DNA from: Akebia trifoliata
Taxonomy: Eukaryota; Streptophyta; Magnoliopsida; Ranunculales; Lardizabalaceae
DNA: 64,000 bases
NCBI GenBank assembly: GCA_017979445.1
Contig: CM030709.1
Span: forward strand, 5,498,001-5,562,000
Direction of reading: 5' to 3'
Both the position numbers and the translations under genes were made by a program. Each line of letters begins with the position of its first letter. Within the stretch, counting starts at the first letter, position 1. This document shows positions 24,758 through 38,186 of this stretch, in pieces. Below the pieces are notes generated by a model, which was given only the letters and a program-made list of their open reading frames with translations, was not told where the DNA came from and ran no database searches.

Positions 24758-25221
24758 TTACAAATAATGGTACTTTTGAAATACCTCATTTGATATAAAG
24801 AGAGCGGAGGTAATTAGTGGGGCATTGTATGCTAATTATTAAAAGAGAAAACTTATAAATCAATGAGGATAGTTTTGGAATTTATGTTAATATTCTAGTC
24901 CTAATGTGTTCATCATGGCCTTTTGCTCTCTAACTCATAGAGTAGTACATATTTATACATAAATGAGAGTAGTTCAAGAATTTAGATAGACATTCTTGTA
25001 ACAATTTGTTGTTGATCAATCAAATATTTAATTATTATCCTCACTTTGACTCCAAGTTCTTTTGACCCAATCCTCCAATGGACCTTACAATAAGATACAT
25101 AATTGATGACTTTCAATTATAATTGTCTTCAAATTTTTTTTTTTTTGCTAATCGAGTGTCCGGACCAGCTTGCGCGCACCACGACTAATCTCGGGGAGGA
25201 CTACCACACTTCCTGTTTTTT

Positions 25222-25345
25222 AAAGATTTAGTTAGCCTGTCTAATATAGTAAGATTTCAAATCTCACTTAAGGTCGTTGGACTCATAAGGATTTCCACTT
25301 TGGCAATCTAACACTACAGCCCTCTAGATTTCATGAAAAAACTTA
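25222..25345. repeat. Fragment of the 17886/35040 repeat family
   Basis: TTAGCCTGTCTAATATAGTA, AAGATTTCAAATCTCACTTA and TTGGACTCAT correspond to the 5' parts of the copies at 17886 and 35040. Short and degenerate. Confidence 0.4.
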
Positions 25346-28300
25346 GAATTAAAAAAGAAAAAAAAAACATTTCCTTTTTTGACTGCATACAAAGTGTTAG
25401 AGATTGGATGTCCATTGAATTCTTGGATTTAAAACGAAAATTTAATGGTTAAAAATAATTATTTTTTAATTTATTTTTTTAAAGTTCTGAGAATTTTCTC
25501 CTTTGTATCCTTATTAGATTGGATCATATTTTTGGATTCTACAACGTGATGTGGTCAAGAAACTTCCCTTACTAAACTTAGTAATGAAAGTGTTTTTAAT
25601 AAGCAATGAGAATCCAAAGGTTGTGAATTTGAAACCTAGTATGAGTAATATATCCTCAGGGTCTTACGCGAGGGTGCACCCTTACTTACCCAGTGCGGGT
25701 AATATGCAGTGCCCGGGGGAGTGTCCCATATGCCTTGGCTCCAGCCTTGGCTCTTCCAATCCCTCTAGTTAGATGTAAGTTCGAACAACCCCATCTTCAA
25801 AACAAAAGAAAAAAAAGAATGGAAGTGTTTTTCTTTTTAAAACACTCGCACTTCATAAATTAGAATTAAAAAGGAGGGGCATAATTTAAGATACCCAGGT
25901 AGATTTCAAAGATTTTTAATTTATTGGTAAACCGATTTTTAATAAGTTTAATAACTCAATGGTGATGGGATTTAAACTTAGGTCTTTGGTATCATCACCC
26001 AAAGATTTCATCAATTAAGCAAGTTGGCACATGTGTCCCATGAATATTTGAAATGCCCCTTTGCGTTTTAAAACTAACGACATCCCCCTTGGTCATGACC
26101 TTCTGTGAGAGACTAACATAAATTATTGAAATAACCCCACTCTTCAACCTTTTGGGGGAAAAACCTTTGATTGTTACACCCCAAAGGTCCAACGTCTTCG
26201 ACATTCTTATCGTTTAGGATACCAATTTTGATATATTTGACAATCCTTGATAATTTGTCTACAAAAATTCTTAATATTTTTCAAACTCGGATGAAATGGG
26301 TTTTGGCATTCGACCATGAGATAGTTAGATGTTTCTTGGGGCCCCACGAAACGATATATGGCCCCCCAAAATGTATAGAAATCCATAGTAGAGTAACGAT
26401 AATCCAGGCAATCTACATCCAAAGGTTTTTTTTTTTTTTTTTTTTTGAACTTATACCAAAATCTAACAAATTTTTCTTTGGAAATGATCCAACAATCAAA
26501 AGAACTCTGTTAGACTAATAAATGGGCTTAACATCAACTTATTCATGGGCTCAATATTTAATCATGATCTTTATGGACTTGACATTGCCAAGCAGACCCA
26601 TAAGTGAACTTGGGGTATTGTAAGATCCATAAATAAATAAAAACCGGTATGCTTCACTTTTCTATCTTATCTTTTTTGTTGTTTCCTTTTTTTATTTTTA
26701 AGTTTTTTATTATTCTCGTACAATCTTAGTAACCTAATTCTTATGTTAGGGGTGTCACTCCTACCATCAATCCCCGCTTTGGCGCTTTAAGAGTGAATCC
26801 TTCTCCAATCCCCGGTCTCAAAATTTGGGAATCCGCTCTACAGATGTTTGAAACCCGCTCTTCATGAAAATTTCCATTCCATCCATTATATTAGGTATTA
26901 TTTATTTTTTACATAATTATGAATCATGTATGTCCTAAAAAAATCAACATTCCAATGAAAAATCTAAAATATTATTGTAATTATAGAATTAATTTAAATC
27001 CTTTGAAATAGAAGAAACTCCAATCATTAGAACTTATATTAATTATTGAATTAGTAATAAATAATAATATTAATCAATATCATATTGTTATAACTAATGT
27101 TCCCATGGATTTGTATCACATCCTCATGGAGGATCTCAATGTCTATTTTTTTGGGCGTTAGTAGCTTTTAATAAATCAGGGTGGGGCCCTTTATATGCTC
27201 AACTTACCGATCAAAAAAAAAAAAAAAACACACTGGTAATACCAGTCAAGTCCAAAGTAGAGCGAAAATATAATATAATAGATATGCTAAGGATAATAGT
27301 GAATCCATGATTATATTTTTTGAAACCAAATTTATAAAATAAAATATGTTTAGTATTTTAAAATTTGTGAATTTTAAATCGAAAAAGAGGTATTTTTTTT
27401 GCAACAAAGAGTAAGTGGTGATGGAATAAATAAGCAAACGAAGCACATAAAATGAAAAATGATATTCAATATTTTATTTATATAACGCTCTGAAGGTGGA
27501 GGTCCTCTACACTTGACGCTCTCACGTTCCCGCTCCACGCTCTAGTTAATAAGCCTACAATACTAATAGAAGGATTTGAACTCATCACTTTGGGAGTAAG
27601 AATTTGTTGTTAAGAAATTTCTGTACTCAATTAATGAACCAATGGCATGATGTCACGTGTATTAAAAAAAGCACTAAAAATCCCAAACTCCTAATCCCTC
27701 ATAAATTTTCTCTCCTCCAACCAATCACCATTACTTTTTCAATACACATGGCATCTAGCCAATGGTTCATCAACTTAGCACAAAAATTTCTTAACAACAA
27801 TTTTGTACACCGAGTTGAGGGTGATTTGTAGAGGATAGTATTCAAATGGTCCTATTTCTTCGAAGTTTCCAAAAATGGAAATCATGATTTCAAAGGAAAA
27901 AAATTGTTTCTTTAATATGTCCTAACTCCCATGGAGTATGGACGCTTTCTCTTTAGGGCGTTTTGGGAAAACAGCCGAATATTTTGCAATAATTACCGAA
28001 TCAACGTTGTTGTTGTTTTCTTTTAAAAAAATAATAATAATTACATATATATTTTACCCAAACAGCTATTATATGCTACATTCAACTTAAGGGCATAAAG
28101 GTAAAATCATCAGATTTTTTCTCTCTCTCTCTCTTGATCGAGTTTGTACACTGGAATTTTAGTAGTAATCAACAATTTGAAATAAAAATAGCCCAGGCCA
28201 TCTTGTTCTAATCAGGCCTCAAAATCCTTACGTAAACGTGGCCTGTCTAACTTGGATGGGCCAGGCCCATAACAAGAGGTTAGGTCTAAGTCCAATCTAA

Positions 28301-28584
28301 TCAACGCGTATCTGGTCTATTTACAGGCTGGGTGGCTTGCATATTGATATATAAAATATATAATATATTAGTAATTGGGCCAAGTCATCTAACAAGCCTA
28401 ACTCTCAAGCTTGAGATCGCCCAACACATGAACCAGGCGTGGTTACAGTACCCAATCCGGTCCATGCCATGCCATGCCAGACGTCTGATCTATGCTGCGT
28501 GCAGCCAAGAATCACTGGTACGCATTTATAGACCTAAGTTATCATCCCAAGGAAGTCCAAGCCTTGGCTTTGGACTTTGAACTG

Positions 28585-29173
28585 AGGGTCTTAATGGGTC
28601 GGTTCGTTTCGGTTCTTAAGGAACTTAGAACCATAATCATTATATTTAGTTCGGTTTTGATTCTGGTATCAAAATAAATAGAATTGAAACTAGAACCACC
28701 AAAAATCACTGATACCTATTGGTTCCAATTCTCAAGACTTGAATGAGAAAAAAAGTATTTCAAAATATTATAAAAAAATTAACATATTATCAACAAAATT
28801 ATTAACTTAGTTATTTATACTAAAGATACAAGTTAATGACTTTTTTCAAAAATAAAAATTTATCTTTATAGAAAGTAAGAAATGTTTAGAAGTGTAATTT
28901 ATTTTAAATTCCAATCGATAATTTATATGAAAAATTGAAGAATTTTATATAACATGCATTTATTTTAAAATTAAAAAAATACCTTAAATCATCTATAATA
29001 TGGAAAGAAATGACAAAATAAATGGGTTTGGGGTACCCGCAGTTATCCATTGGATAGAACCTAACGATTTTGATTCTTATCAGTCTGATTCCATTTTAGA
29101 CTTGATTCTAATCGATTCCAATAAAAAGGGATCTAGAACTGGGGTTTTCGATTAAATGGGTACCCATTGACTC
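28585..29173. mobile_element. Decayed hAT-type element, inverse orientation copy
   Basis: Carries GGTTCGTTTCGGTTCTTAAG at one end and GGGGTACCCGCAGTTATCCA, GATTCCAATAAAAAGGGATC and AAATGGGTACCCATTGAC at the other, the same blocks as in 34211-34997 and 43027-43658 but in opposite order and strand. The terminal ACACCC is lost and no target duplication is seen. Confidence 0.6.
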
Positions 29174-29983
29174 ACTTATTTTGAACGTCCTCCTGAAGAT
29201 GAGATCGGCATTTCTTTATCTAATTTTTGGTACTTTCCATTATTATTAGGGAACATATTAAAGGTAACCATTGAAGCAGACCACAAGGATGGTCCACCAA
29301 CGGTCCAATAGTGTACACATGTCACATGGTGGAACACATGCAGACATCTGGAGAGAACTTCCAAGGTTTGGGTCATTCGTTTGATGCCTACATGATATTC
29401 GTGATCTTCTGCACAAATCTCGAGAAGCTCATAATGGTTAGGACCCAAAGCGAGGTGAACTTTTTGACTCTTGAGGCCGACATATACCAACATTTCCCAA
29501 AGGCAAAGCAGGAAGAAATGTCGTGGAAGGATAAAAATGAGCCATCATTCCATTTGAACTTTAAAAGCTAAGAGAATAAAAATCTAAAGAGCTTCAAATG
29601 CCCATGCTTGTGAGTTTCAACATGAAACTTTTCATTCACACACTCTTCATTCCCATTTACAAGCCTTTCTAGTTCTTTGGAAGGGCTATAAATCCATCTC
29701 TGTCCCGTCCCCCTTCCCCCTTCTTTTTCCTTTTTTTCATACTTACATCTCCTTTTAAAATTAAATTAAAATAAATTTTGACAGAGTAATGAAATCTGAG
29801 CGAGACAAAATGTATTTTTTTTAAAAGGCGAGACAAAATGTATCCTATGCCTTCATCAACCTCTTTGTAGAATTTTCAAACCTACATTACTTTAATGTAA
29901 TCTTTTCATGTGAATTTTGTTGGATTTGACTTCATGGTGGCTCTCCTACTCACGACAGGCACATGGTGGCATTTTATACCTAC

Positions 29984-31304
29984 TGTTGGATTAATGTGGG
30001 ATTTATCCTAATATTTAAATGAAAATAGAAGAATAGTAAAAGCAAAGAAAAAATAAAAGTAAAAGCAAAAGTTAAAATTAAAGTAAAAAGTAAAAGTAAG
30101 AGTTAAGTAATTTATTTTTCAAAATTGTGGTGTAAAATTTTAGTCCCACATCAAATAGAAACAATTAAAGAGTGTAACTCTTATATAGAAACGCTCACAT
30201 AATATAGTAAGTGTGAGAAAGATATAGGTCAAGACCACGCGCACGTGAGGGCCCATGAGTTCTAAAAAGGATTTAGACCTATTGGTCTGAAAAAACTTAG
30301 TGCGTGTGTGCGCATGCGATACACACGTAGGGGGGGTGCAAATCTTCGGATATAAACATCACACAAGGGGGTGCAAATCTTCGGATATAAACCTCACATG
30401 AATGTGCGTGAAAGGCCCACAAAATTTAGAATAACTAACCTCACAGATTTTAACACTTACATCTTGGTCGTATATGATTTTTAAAGCATGCTTTATCTTT
30501 TTAAATCATGATTTACTCAGGCCTTAGGATGAGCATAGCTGCCATTTTAACCTTCGAACTGTGACGTTTTCTTTTACTCCTAGGATAATCTTAGGGCATG
30601 CACAAAGGGAAGGCTCGAAAGTTTTCTCTCAATTCTAAGTGATGGATGTGGCTTTCCTCGAGGTCTAGTCGATTATTCAACTTCTGTTGTCCTGACACTT
30701 TAATTAATTTATATTTTAGATTATGTAAAAATGGATAAGAACCCTTCTTAATTTATAGCCTTAAAGTTTGACTTTTCACCTTAGTCAAATAGAATTTCTC
30801 TTTCTCTCCAATTGAAATTCGATGGATCTTGACATTAAATTACTCATTTTTCACGTAGTCTCTTTATGTCGTAATTAAATTAGTTTTTCCATTATTTAAT
30901 TATTTGTTATGGTTTGTAGAGCATGATAGTACTAAGGAGGTACGATTAATCAAGCCACATGTCCACATTGGTCGTGCTTGACGCTGAACTTGTGAGAAGG
31001 TGTGAAGGTTCGGGGGTAGAGCCCCCGTAAGAAATTTTCTCTAGGGTATTTTCATAATTTCACTAATATTATATAAAACCCTACTTAGTTAGGTTTCCTA
31101 GGATATTCATATTTATCGTTTTTGGTGAAAGAGGGTAATCTATAATTGCGATTTTTCTCTTCATAGTGGAATCAGTGTAATCCGTAAACATACCTAAATT
31201 TTAGGCATTCACGTAAAATCTTTGTGTTTCTTTTTGTGATTTCATTTTGTTATGTGTTTGTTTCAATTCATTTTCTTGATTTGATTGTCCCTTTATTCTT
31301 AACA
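29984..31304. mobile_element. Possible LTR or LTR-retrotransposon fragment
   Basis: Begins TGTTGGATTAATGTGGG and ends TTCTTAACA (TG..CA termini). It contains TTTTAGTCCCACATCAAATA followed by CTTATATAGAAAC, an LTR-promoter-like pair, and AGTGGAATCAGTGTAATCCG near the 3' end as in many Copia LTRs. Flanking pentamers (CCTAC and TTATC) do not match, and no primer-binding site follows. It is either truncated or wrongly delimited. A 35-bp direct repeat with GGTGCAAATCTTCGGATATA lies at about 30331-30400. Confidence 0.35.
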
Positions 31305-33035
31305 TTATCTCCTTCAATTAAATTTGGTAAGCTGAGCATTTAGTAAACTCAACCTAATCGTCGGTGCATACTTCCAACCGTCAATCTCACTACCGTCTTT
31401 TATATGCACAAATTGTGCTAACGACTTGGTAAATTCATTGTCTAGCATACAAGTATTATGGTCTGAGAATAAATCACTATCTTAAACATATCAAAACATA
31501 CATAACTAGGTTAATACGCAATGTTCATGAAACATTTTGTAACACATTATGTTATAAAATGAGATTTTAGTTTTTCATATTCAATTTTTTTACTTAGCGA
31601 AAAAAAAAAATCATTTTTATGGATCAATCCGTGATAATTGACCTATAAAATTTGCTTGGCAAAAAAAAAGTGTAGAAGATTTTATTAAACCTACAAATAA
31701 AACAATAGTGCAAAGTCGATACAAGAATGGGCATAATGACGAGTGAACTTGTTTATTAAAGAACATATATCTCTGACTCGATTATAAGTAGGAAAATTGA
31801 AATTAACTTAATTAACTAATATTATTTACTTTATTGAGGAAAAAGATTATTGTATCCATGGTTATTTTGTTAAAAAATAATAATAATTTAAGGATATTTA
31901 GTGGAGAATCTTTGCATGTTTTAATGGCAAACTATATTAGTGTTGGTGTCATTGACTTTCAAATTTAAATTAATTAGGTCTAGCGAATGAGATTAGATGT
32001 GGAGGACATGAACACATTTCTGATAGGAGAAGACGTGGTTCTCAAGAAAGTGGAATGGAGGAACAATATTCATATAGTCATCCCAAATTCATAAAGATAA
32101 GATTTTAATGATGATGATGGCCCTTTTAGTCAAAACAAGCAATTTATTACAATTATTTTCAATCCCTTATCACATTGATTGAATGATTGATTTCTCTAAA
32201 AATGTCATCGTGTTATTTGAATTAAGAAAAATTTCGGTTCAATCATTTGTTCAAATTTAAAAATATTGCTTTTAATGAAAATTATAAATGATATGGGACT
32301 AACATAACAGTTCGAGAATTATATAGGGATAGTTAATGTTATTTGAATCATGATTTCAAATCTCGGTCGGACATCTTGTCTTGTTCATGGATGAGATAGA
32401 GTTGTCTCAGACGAGTCATCTCGATGGACAATGATATAATGCTTTTGCCCCTAAAAAATCTGGAAAAAAAAGGTTCTGGAATCTGAACTCTAAAAACATT
32501 CCAATCTCAAGTCAAATATGCACAATAAATGAGTTTTTCAATCTTGTGCATTCAATGGACATCTAATCAACGCATTATGTATGAAGACATCTTAATCCAA
32601 CCCAATTTTCAGAGAATAACTATGGATTTTACCTCTTATTGACTCCATGAACTGTACACATGTTTTGAGATTTATTTTTTAACAATATTTGAGAGATCTT
32701 AGAGCCTAAAAGCCAATCTTTTGTTTCTAAACCACATAAATCTTCAATTCAGGATTTTAAAAAAGAAAGTGGCTGATTTTTGCTCCAAAACATCTAGAAA
32801 AAAAGGGTTTTTGAAAATCCGAACAATTCCGTGAACTTCGTCAAGAAGAAAATTGTTATTTATTCATGGAGAACGACTCGATAAATCTCGTCTAAGTCAT
32901 ATCCTTTGTCTCGTGAGATATTGTGAAGTGTGAGACGCATTGTATATCGGTGTCATTCATGAACGATACCAAGATGACTTGGGTGAGTCATCTCGGTCTC
33001 GGACAAGATTTGAATTGAAACCATGAACATGGCCA

Positions 33036-33275
33036 ACTAGGGGCGGAGCCAGGATTTTCTTTTAGTGATGGCAAACTTGTAATTAATTGGAGGGGGAGGG
33101 GGCAAAAATTAGAGGGAGATGAGAGAGTGGGGACACCAGGGTCAAACGGGGCATATCAGTAGTTCAAAATGCAGGGATATCTCGAATTTAAGCATAAATT
33201 CAAGCATATTTAAAATGCTCAAAAAATTGAGTGGGGGCAATTGCCACATATGTCTCTTTACTAGCTCGGCCCTTG
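33036..33275. mobile_element. Degenerate element with GGGGCGGAGCCAGG end
   Basis: Starts TAGGGGCGGAGCCAGGATTT and ends ACTAGCTCGGCCCTTG, an imperfect inverted pair. Inside are GGGGGAGGGGGCAAAAATTA and GTGGGGGCAATTGCCACATA. Elements bounded by GGCGGAGCCAGG/CCTGGCTCCGCC are frequent in plant genomes; class not assigned. Confidence 0.45.
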
Positions 33276-33529
33276 TAATCAACCTAATAATAGACTCGAA
33301 AGTGGTCCGATACCACGACAGCTTTTCAACTAGACTAAATAATCTAATGTTTAAGGTCTCCCTTAATGTTACATTAAATAGATAAATAATAGACAGTTGC
33401 ATGACCATCCTAGTCAATTAATTTGATCCTAATCTAAGAGAATAATGAGTCGTATCATGTATAACGTGTACTTGTTTCCTAAGAATCTATTTAATTTGAG
33501 ATTGTCCTTCCATTTTAGCCGTTTGTTTT

Positions 33530-33735
33530 CTGAGTTGTAATAATATGATTATCCTACATGACACATTCAATCGACTCTCCTAACATGAAAAATTTGAAAA
33601 CCGTAGATCTGTATGTCTCAAGATACATATTTCTATAGGGAAGTGCAGTTTTGTATCCCAAGACATACAAATCTATGATTTCCATGTCACGTCAGTGTGC
33701 TACATGAGATAGTCAGATTATCACAATTCTTATTT
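33530..33735. mobile_element. Foldback MITE with TTGTGATAATCTGAC-like ends
   Basis: Left TTGTAATAATATGATTATCC then TACATGACACA; right GTGCTACATGAGATAG then TCAGATTATCACAA. The core pairs GTATGTCTCAAGATACATAT with GTATCCCAAGACATAC. About 200 bp. Termini resemble the GTTGTGATAATTTGG end of the element at 48771. Confidence 0.6.
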
Positions 33736-34210
33736 TTTTTAAGAGTCCGGAGCATTATTTAACTTTACTAGTTTAGTACACTTAGTCAATATAAAATTCT
33801 TTGGAGTCTAGTTAAGTCTGCTAAACGAGTTTTGATTCATAGAATCAGAGTTTTGATTCATAGAATCAAGCCACGTACCTAAACTATTTCAAACATTGAC
33901 AACTAGGCTTAGAATAGTTAGTTGAGGCAGCTAAGAAACTTAATCATCTATTAGTTGTCGAATTATAATGTCTTCTTGTTTTTAATTCGATTAACCTACG
34001 TGAAATGCACGTGGTACGGTCAAAGTTAAGAGACGTGATCCATCGAATCATCTTTTGATTTAAGGAAGAAAATTTCAAATGTGGGACAGCATTCCACAAT
34101 TTATTTATTTACTTTTCGGTTGTTGGCGCCTAGAAAGTGCAATAAGTCATATAAAGAAGTGTGCGCCAACCAAAAATAGGCCCATTACGAAGATCATAGG
34201 ACATAGGGAC

Positions 34211-34997
34211 TTTGGGTGTCAAAGGGTATCAATTTAATCGAAATTGAATCAAAATTGATACCAAAAACCCTTATTCCAATTCTCTTTTATTGGAATCGAT
34301 TAGAATTGGATCTAAAATGAAATCGAACCGATTGAAATCAAAACCATTAGATTCTATCTAATGAGTATCCGTGGGTATCCGAAACTAATTTATGTTGTTA
34401 TTTCTTCTTATTCTATAAATGATTTAGGATAAATTAATACTGGAGTGACCTCAGTGGGGACACACGAGGGAGATCTTGACGTGATGACGAAGATATGCCC
34501 GTAGATGTGTTTTCTAGAGATACGAGTAAAACGCATTTATGAACATACGGACGCCACCACGTCAAGGTGTCCCCGTTGAGGTCACTCTAGCACGATTCTT
34601 TAGGGTATTCTTTTATTTCAAAATTAATTCATGTTCTATAAAGTTCTTCAATGTTTCATATATAAAAAATGGATGGGAGCCTAAAATGAGCTATCTCTTC
34701 TAAAATTTCTCACTTCGAAACAAGATAAATTTTTATTTTTGAAAAAAAAAATTCATTAACTAATATTTAGTAAAACAAATCATAGCTAAGTTAATATTTT
34801 TTTAGATAATACGCTGATTTTTTAAAGGAATTTTTTTTTATTATGATTTGAAATACTTTTTTCCTCATTCGATTATTGAGAAGCAGAATCGATGTGTACT
34901 CGTGTTTTTTGACGGTTCCAATTCCATTTATATTGGAATCGAATCCGGAACGGATATAAATATAATGGTTATGTTTCTAAGTACCTCAACACCCCTA
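34211..34997. mobile_element. Non-autonomous hAT-type element with a MITE inside
   Basis: Left end TTTGGGTGTCAAAGGGTATC, right end CTCAACACCCCTA. Flanks ATAGGGAC (34203-34210) and ATCAGGAC (34998-35005) agree at 6 of 8 positions, consistent with an aged 8-bp hAT target duplication. The interior matches 43027-43658 (GGAATCGATTAGAATTGGAT, GTATCCGTGGGTATCCG, ATTCGATTATTGAGAAGCAG) and is interrupted at 34443-34591 by a foldback MITE. Confidence 0.7.
34443..34591. mobile_element. Foldback MITE nested in the hAT element
   Basis: GGAGTGACCTCAGTGGGGAC then ACACGAGG..TCTTGACGTG pairs with the right arm CCACGTCAAGGTGTCCCCGT then TGAGGTCACTC. The arms meet near TCTAGAGATACGAGTAAAAC. Nearly the full 149 bp folds on itself. 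Confidence 0.8.
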
Positions 34998-35039
34998 ATC
35001 AGGACTGGCGTGATATTTGGTTCACAATTTTAAAAGAGT

Positions 35040-35460
35040 CAGGCTGGCCTAACTAATTAGTTGTAAGATTGTGAGCTCACATTGTACTAATTAGTAAGAT
35101 TTGAAATCTTATAAAAGGTTGTGAGCTCACATTGTAGCATCCAAAACATTATCCTATTCCACAGGGATGTAGAGGACAAAATTTTAAGAAATTTGAAGAA
35201 AAAAAATGTTTTTTTCATCATTGAATTTTAATTTTAAATTTAAATTCGGGAGTTCGGTAGTCACCCATTTTCAACACCTTAGATGAAGCTTGAAACAATT
35301 TTTTTTTTCTTTCTTTCTAAATATGGGTTTTTTTCCATGAAATCTCGAAGGTTGTGATATTGGATTGCTAATGTGATAATCCATGTGGGCCTAACGGTTC
35401 TTATCTTACTACGTTCGTAAGGAAAGCGTTTTTCGTTTTAAAACTCGACTCGACTCCAAT
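35040..35460. repeat. Interspersed repeat, family of 17886-18270
   Basis: Carries TGTAGAGGACAAAATTTTAA, GGGAGTTCGGTAGTCACCCA, CTTAGATGAAGCTTGAAAC and TGTGATAATCCATGTGGGCC in the same order as the copy after the SAMTL gene. An additional 40-bp segment (TTGTGAGCTCACATTGTA) is duplicated at its left end. Confidence 0.6.
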
Positions 35461-35732
35461 TTCTATTGAGTTAATTCAACTCAATCTCTCATAATTAGGA
35501 TAAATTATCGTATATTAAAATTTTAAAATAAATAATACTCCAACAGCTAATGACAATTGTATCGGTTGCATGACATAAGCAAACATGTCACAATTGACGA
35601 ATCCATATGATCTTCAGAAGAAACGAAGGACTCAAAATCCCAAATGTAAAGTTTATGATCACATTTTTACAAATATCAAATCCTCATGCGCGTCATCATA
35701 GATGAGATCATGAAACTAATATTTCATAAAGA

Positions 35733-35870
35733 GTAATGCTGGGGTGACATTGGGATTTACTGCGATCACATTTTTGACGTGGAGGTGCACACATAACCGT
35801 AGATACTTTTACTCGTATCTCAAGAAAATACATTTATGACTATCACATCAACATAGTGAAAAATAAGGTT
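35733..35870. repeat. MITE, GATACGAG/CATTTATG family
   Basis: Contains GGGGTGACATTGGGATTTAC, GACGTGGAGGTGCACACATA, TACTTTTACTCGTATCTCAA and ACATTTATGACTATCACATC, matching the order in 8370-8520 and 34443-34591. The right arm is degraded. Confidence 0.55.
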
Positions 35871-38186
35871 CCCCCTCCCCCCCGCCGACCCCCCTTGGAT
35901 TTTCCTTTCATTAATTAACTTGACAAAAAATTATCAAAAAAGGATTACTAATTCATCAATGACACGCGCGACTTGACATTTTAAAATCATTATAACAAGG
36001 AAGTTTTTATGCAAACACAAATCATCAACCTTGCAACTATGATAATCAAGATAGCATGCGGTACAATCATGGACCCTATGACCATAAAAAAGTAGAAATC
36101 AAAGATAAAGATTTGCAATATTAATAATCTTAAGAAGAAAATTACCAAATTCTCGACTAACTTGGTTGTTGGAATATTTTCCATGGATATTACGTACACT
36201 ATCAAGAATATGAACATCATCTTGAAAAGGAGATTCTCTAGACCTTCCCCAAATCAGAATGGTAAAATAAGGGATTTTCTTTGTATCTTCTTCAATATCT
36301 TAAATATAAATTTCTCTTTATGTAGAGCAACTCCAACACAATACCCATCCCTCTACCAATTTCCTCCCATATGTTGTTTTGGGTGGTGGAGTCCAAAAAT
36401 AGTGTCTCCAACTCATCCCTTTTACCATTTTTTGGGTCTTGACATTTTCAATATATAAAAAAAGTACTCCCATTTGGTTACTCATCTTTTTGGGATATAT
36501 TAAAAAATAAGTTAATTTCAAAAAAAAATTAAAATTGAATTGAATTAAAAAATTATTAAATAATTTATAGATAGCATAGTTGGAGTGCATATCACATGAA
36601 AACCCATAGGTACTATCCTACCTAAAAGACTGGTCCAAGCTGGCACTAATTTATGGGTATTGGTAAAGGGTGCCATTCCGGAGATGCTCTTAGCTAAAAA
36701 ACAAAGAGGAAAATGATTGTTTTGATAATAAGACCCAAAAATAAATAAATTAAATAAAGATATTACTGCACACAATCGTTGACTTTCTAGTCCCACTGCC
36801 TACATTTCCAAGTTGGCTCTAAATTTGGTTAAGTGTGAATTTTAAGTAGAGTCGTCCGAGTTCCGAGTTGACTTGATTCGGCGCCGAGTTTCAACTTAGC
36901 TATTTTCCAAGGGAACGCTCCCCAGCTTTCTCATTTCTGGGAAAAAAAAAAAGTGGCCACATACAGGTAAGTCTCCAAATATGCATGTTAGCATACACGT
37001 TTAGTTTAGTTGACCTACACATAAAAATTCAACACGATTAGTCATTATAGCCATTGGATGAGTCTCTATATTCATCTTGACTTCATAACAAATACTATTG
37101 CTGATTTTCAGTCTATTAGTCACTCAAGAATTGTTCATGGGTTGGTGGGCCTGGAAAGGTGTGCACGTGATATGCAATGGACAACCCTAGATTGCAAACA
37201 GAATACAGGGAGTACAAGTTGCGTACTCACTCAAGTCCAACCCTCACAAAAGAAAAAGAGTGAACAAAAACAAATGGGTCAAGAGCTAGTTTGACAAGGA
37301 ACCCGAGAAACATCACTTTAGAAGATAATGTTCGGTGACCAAAAAAGATACTTTGGATTCGAGAATTATCTTTATAATGGACATGAGATAAAGACAACTC
37401 TTCAATATAAAAATTACATGGAGGGAAATTTTTGCTCACTTTTTTTTTGGTAATAAATTTATGCAATATCTAATTTAGTTCTAATTATAATGAATTTTGT
37501 CATTTAACTTCTTGTTTTTTCCTAGTAGTTCTCTTCAATTTTTCCTCATTCAATTAACTTAAAATTGAGAGAGTGGTGTTTGTTTTTTCCTAGTATTTCT
37601 CTTCAATTTTTCCTTGTTCAATTAACTTAAAATTGGGAGAGTGGGGTTTCGATTTCGTCACAAATACACTAATTTTACTAGATTAGGTGTTTTCAAAATA
37701 CCCCAATCCTTAGCTGTGTAGAAATATGTTATTAATGTAATATAGTAAGTGTAAGAGAACTAGATGCAATTGTATTTTGGTACATGAGATACATTAAATC
37801 ATTATCATTGTATCTGATCACGAAAGGAAGGTAGTGATAATATATATTAATATTATGGAGGATATTCTATTTCAGGAAGTACTAATAAATTAGAATTAAA
37901 ATATTTATATTAGGTTAATTTTCATATTGTTTATTAAGAGTCGTGATACTTGTACCATTCCTATAACAACATACGATGTCTTCGTGATGTGTTATGGTTG
38001 GAGATTAAACATATCGAGCCCAACGTGTCCTAATTTCTAACCAAAATGTGCCACGAAGCTACCGTTTCAACGTCAATAGTTAGAAAGAGCTGGGCTACAA
38101 CTAAATTATCTTTAGATATAATTTCCTGAGGTAAAAGATCCCCTAATTAGTTAGAAACAAAAATAAATAAGGACATAGTTCCAATG

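Larger units (their letters stand above)
23473..38186. other. 14.7-kb gene-poor region
   Basis: Apart from the upstream region of the RBR gene I recognise no exon here. It is A/T-rich and holds MITEs, hAT-type elements, possible LTR fragments, poly(T) (26424-26445) and poly(A) (27214-27229) tracts. The latter follows CAACTTACCGATC, a likely retroposon tail. Frames around 25551, 26171, 29176, 33119 and 36162 have no family resemblance. Confidence 0.6.

Noticed and set aside
29176..29493. 105-residue minus-strand frame and its opposite-strand counterpart
   Set aside because: No family resemblance; both strands are open by chance and the region adjoins a decayed hAT element.
29984..31304. Second solo LTR with target duplication
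   Set aside because: TG..CA ends exist but the flanking pentamers CCTAC and TTATC differ, so it is listed only as a possible LTR fragment.
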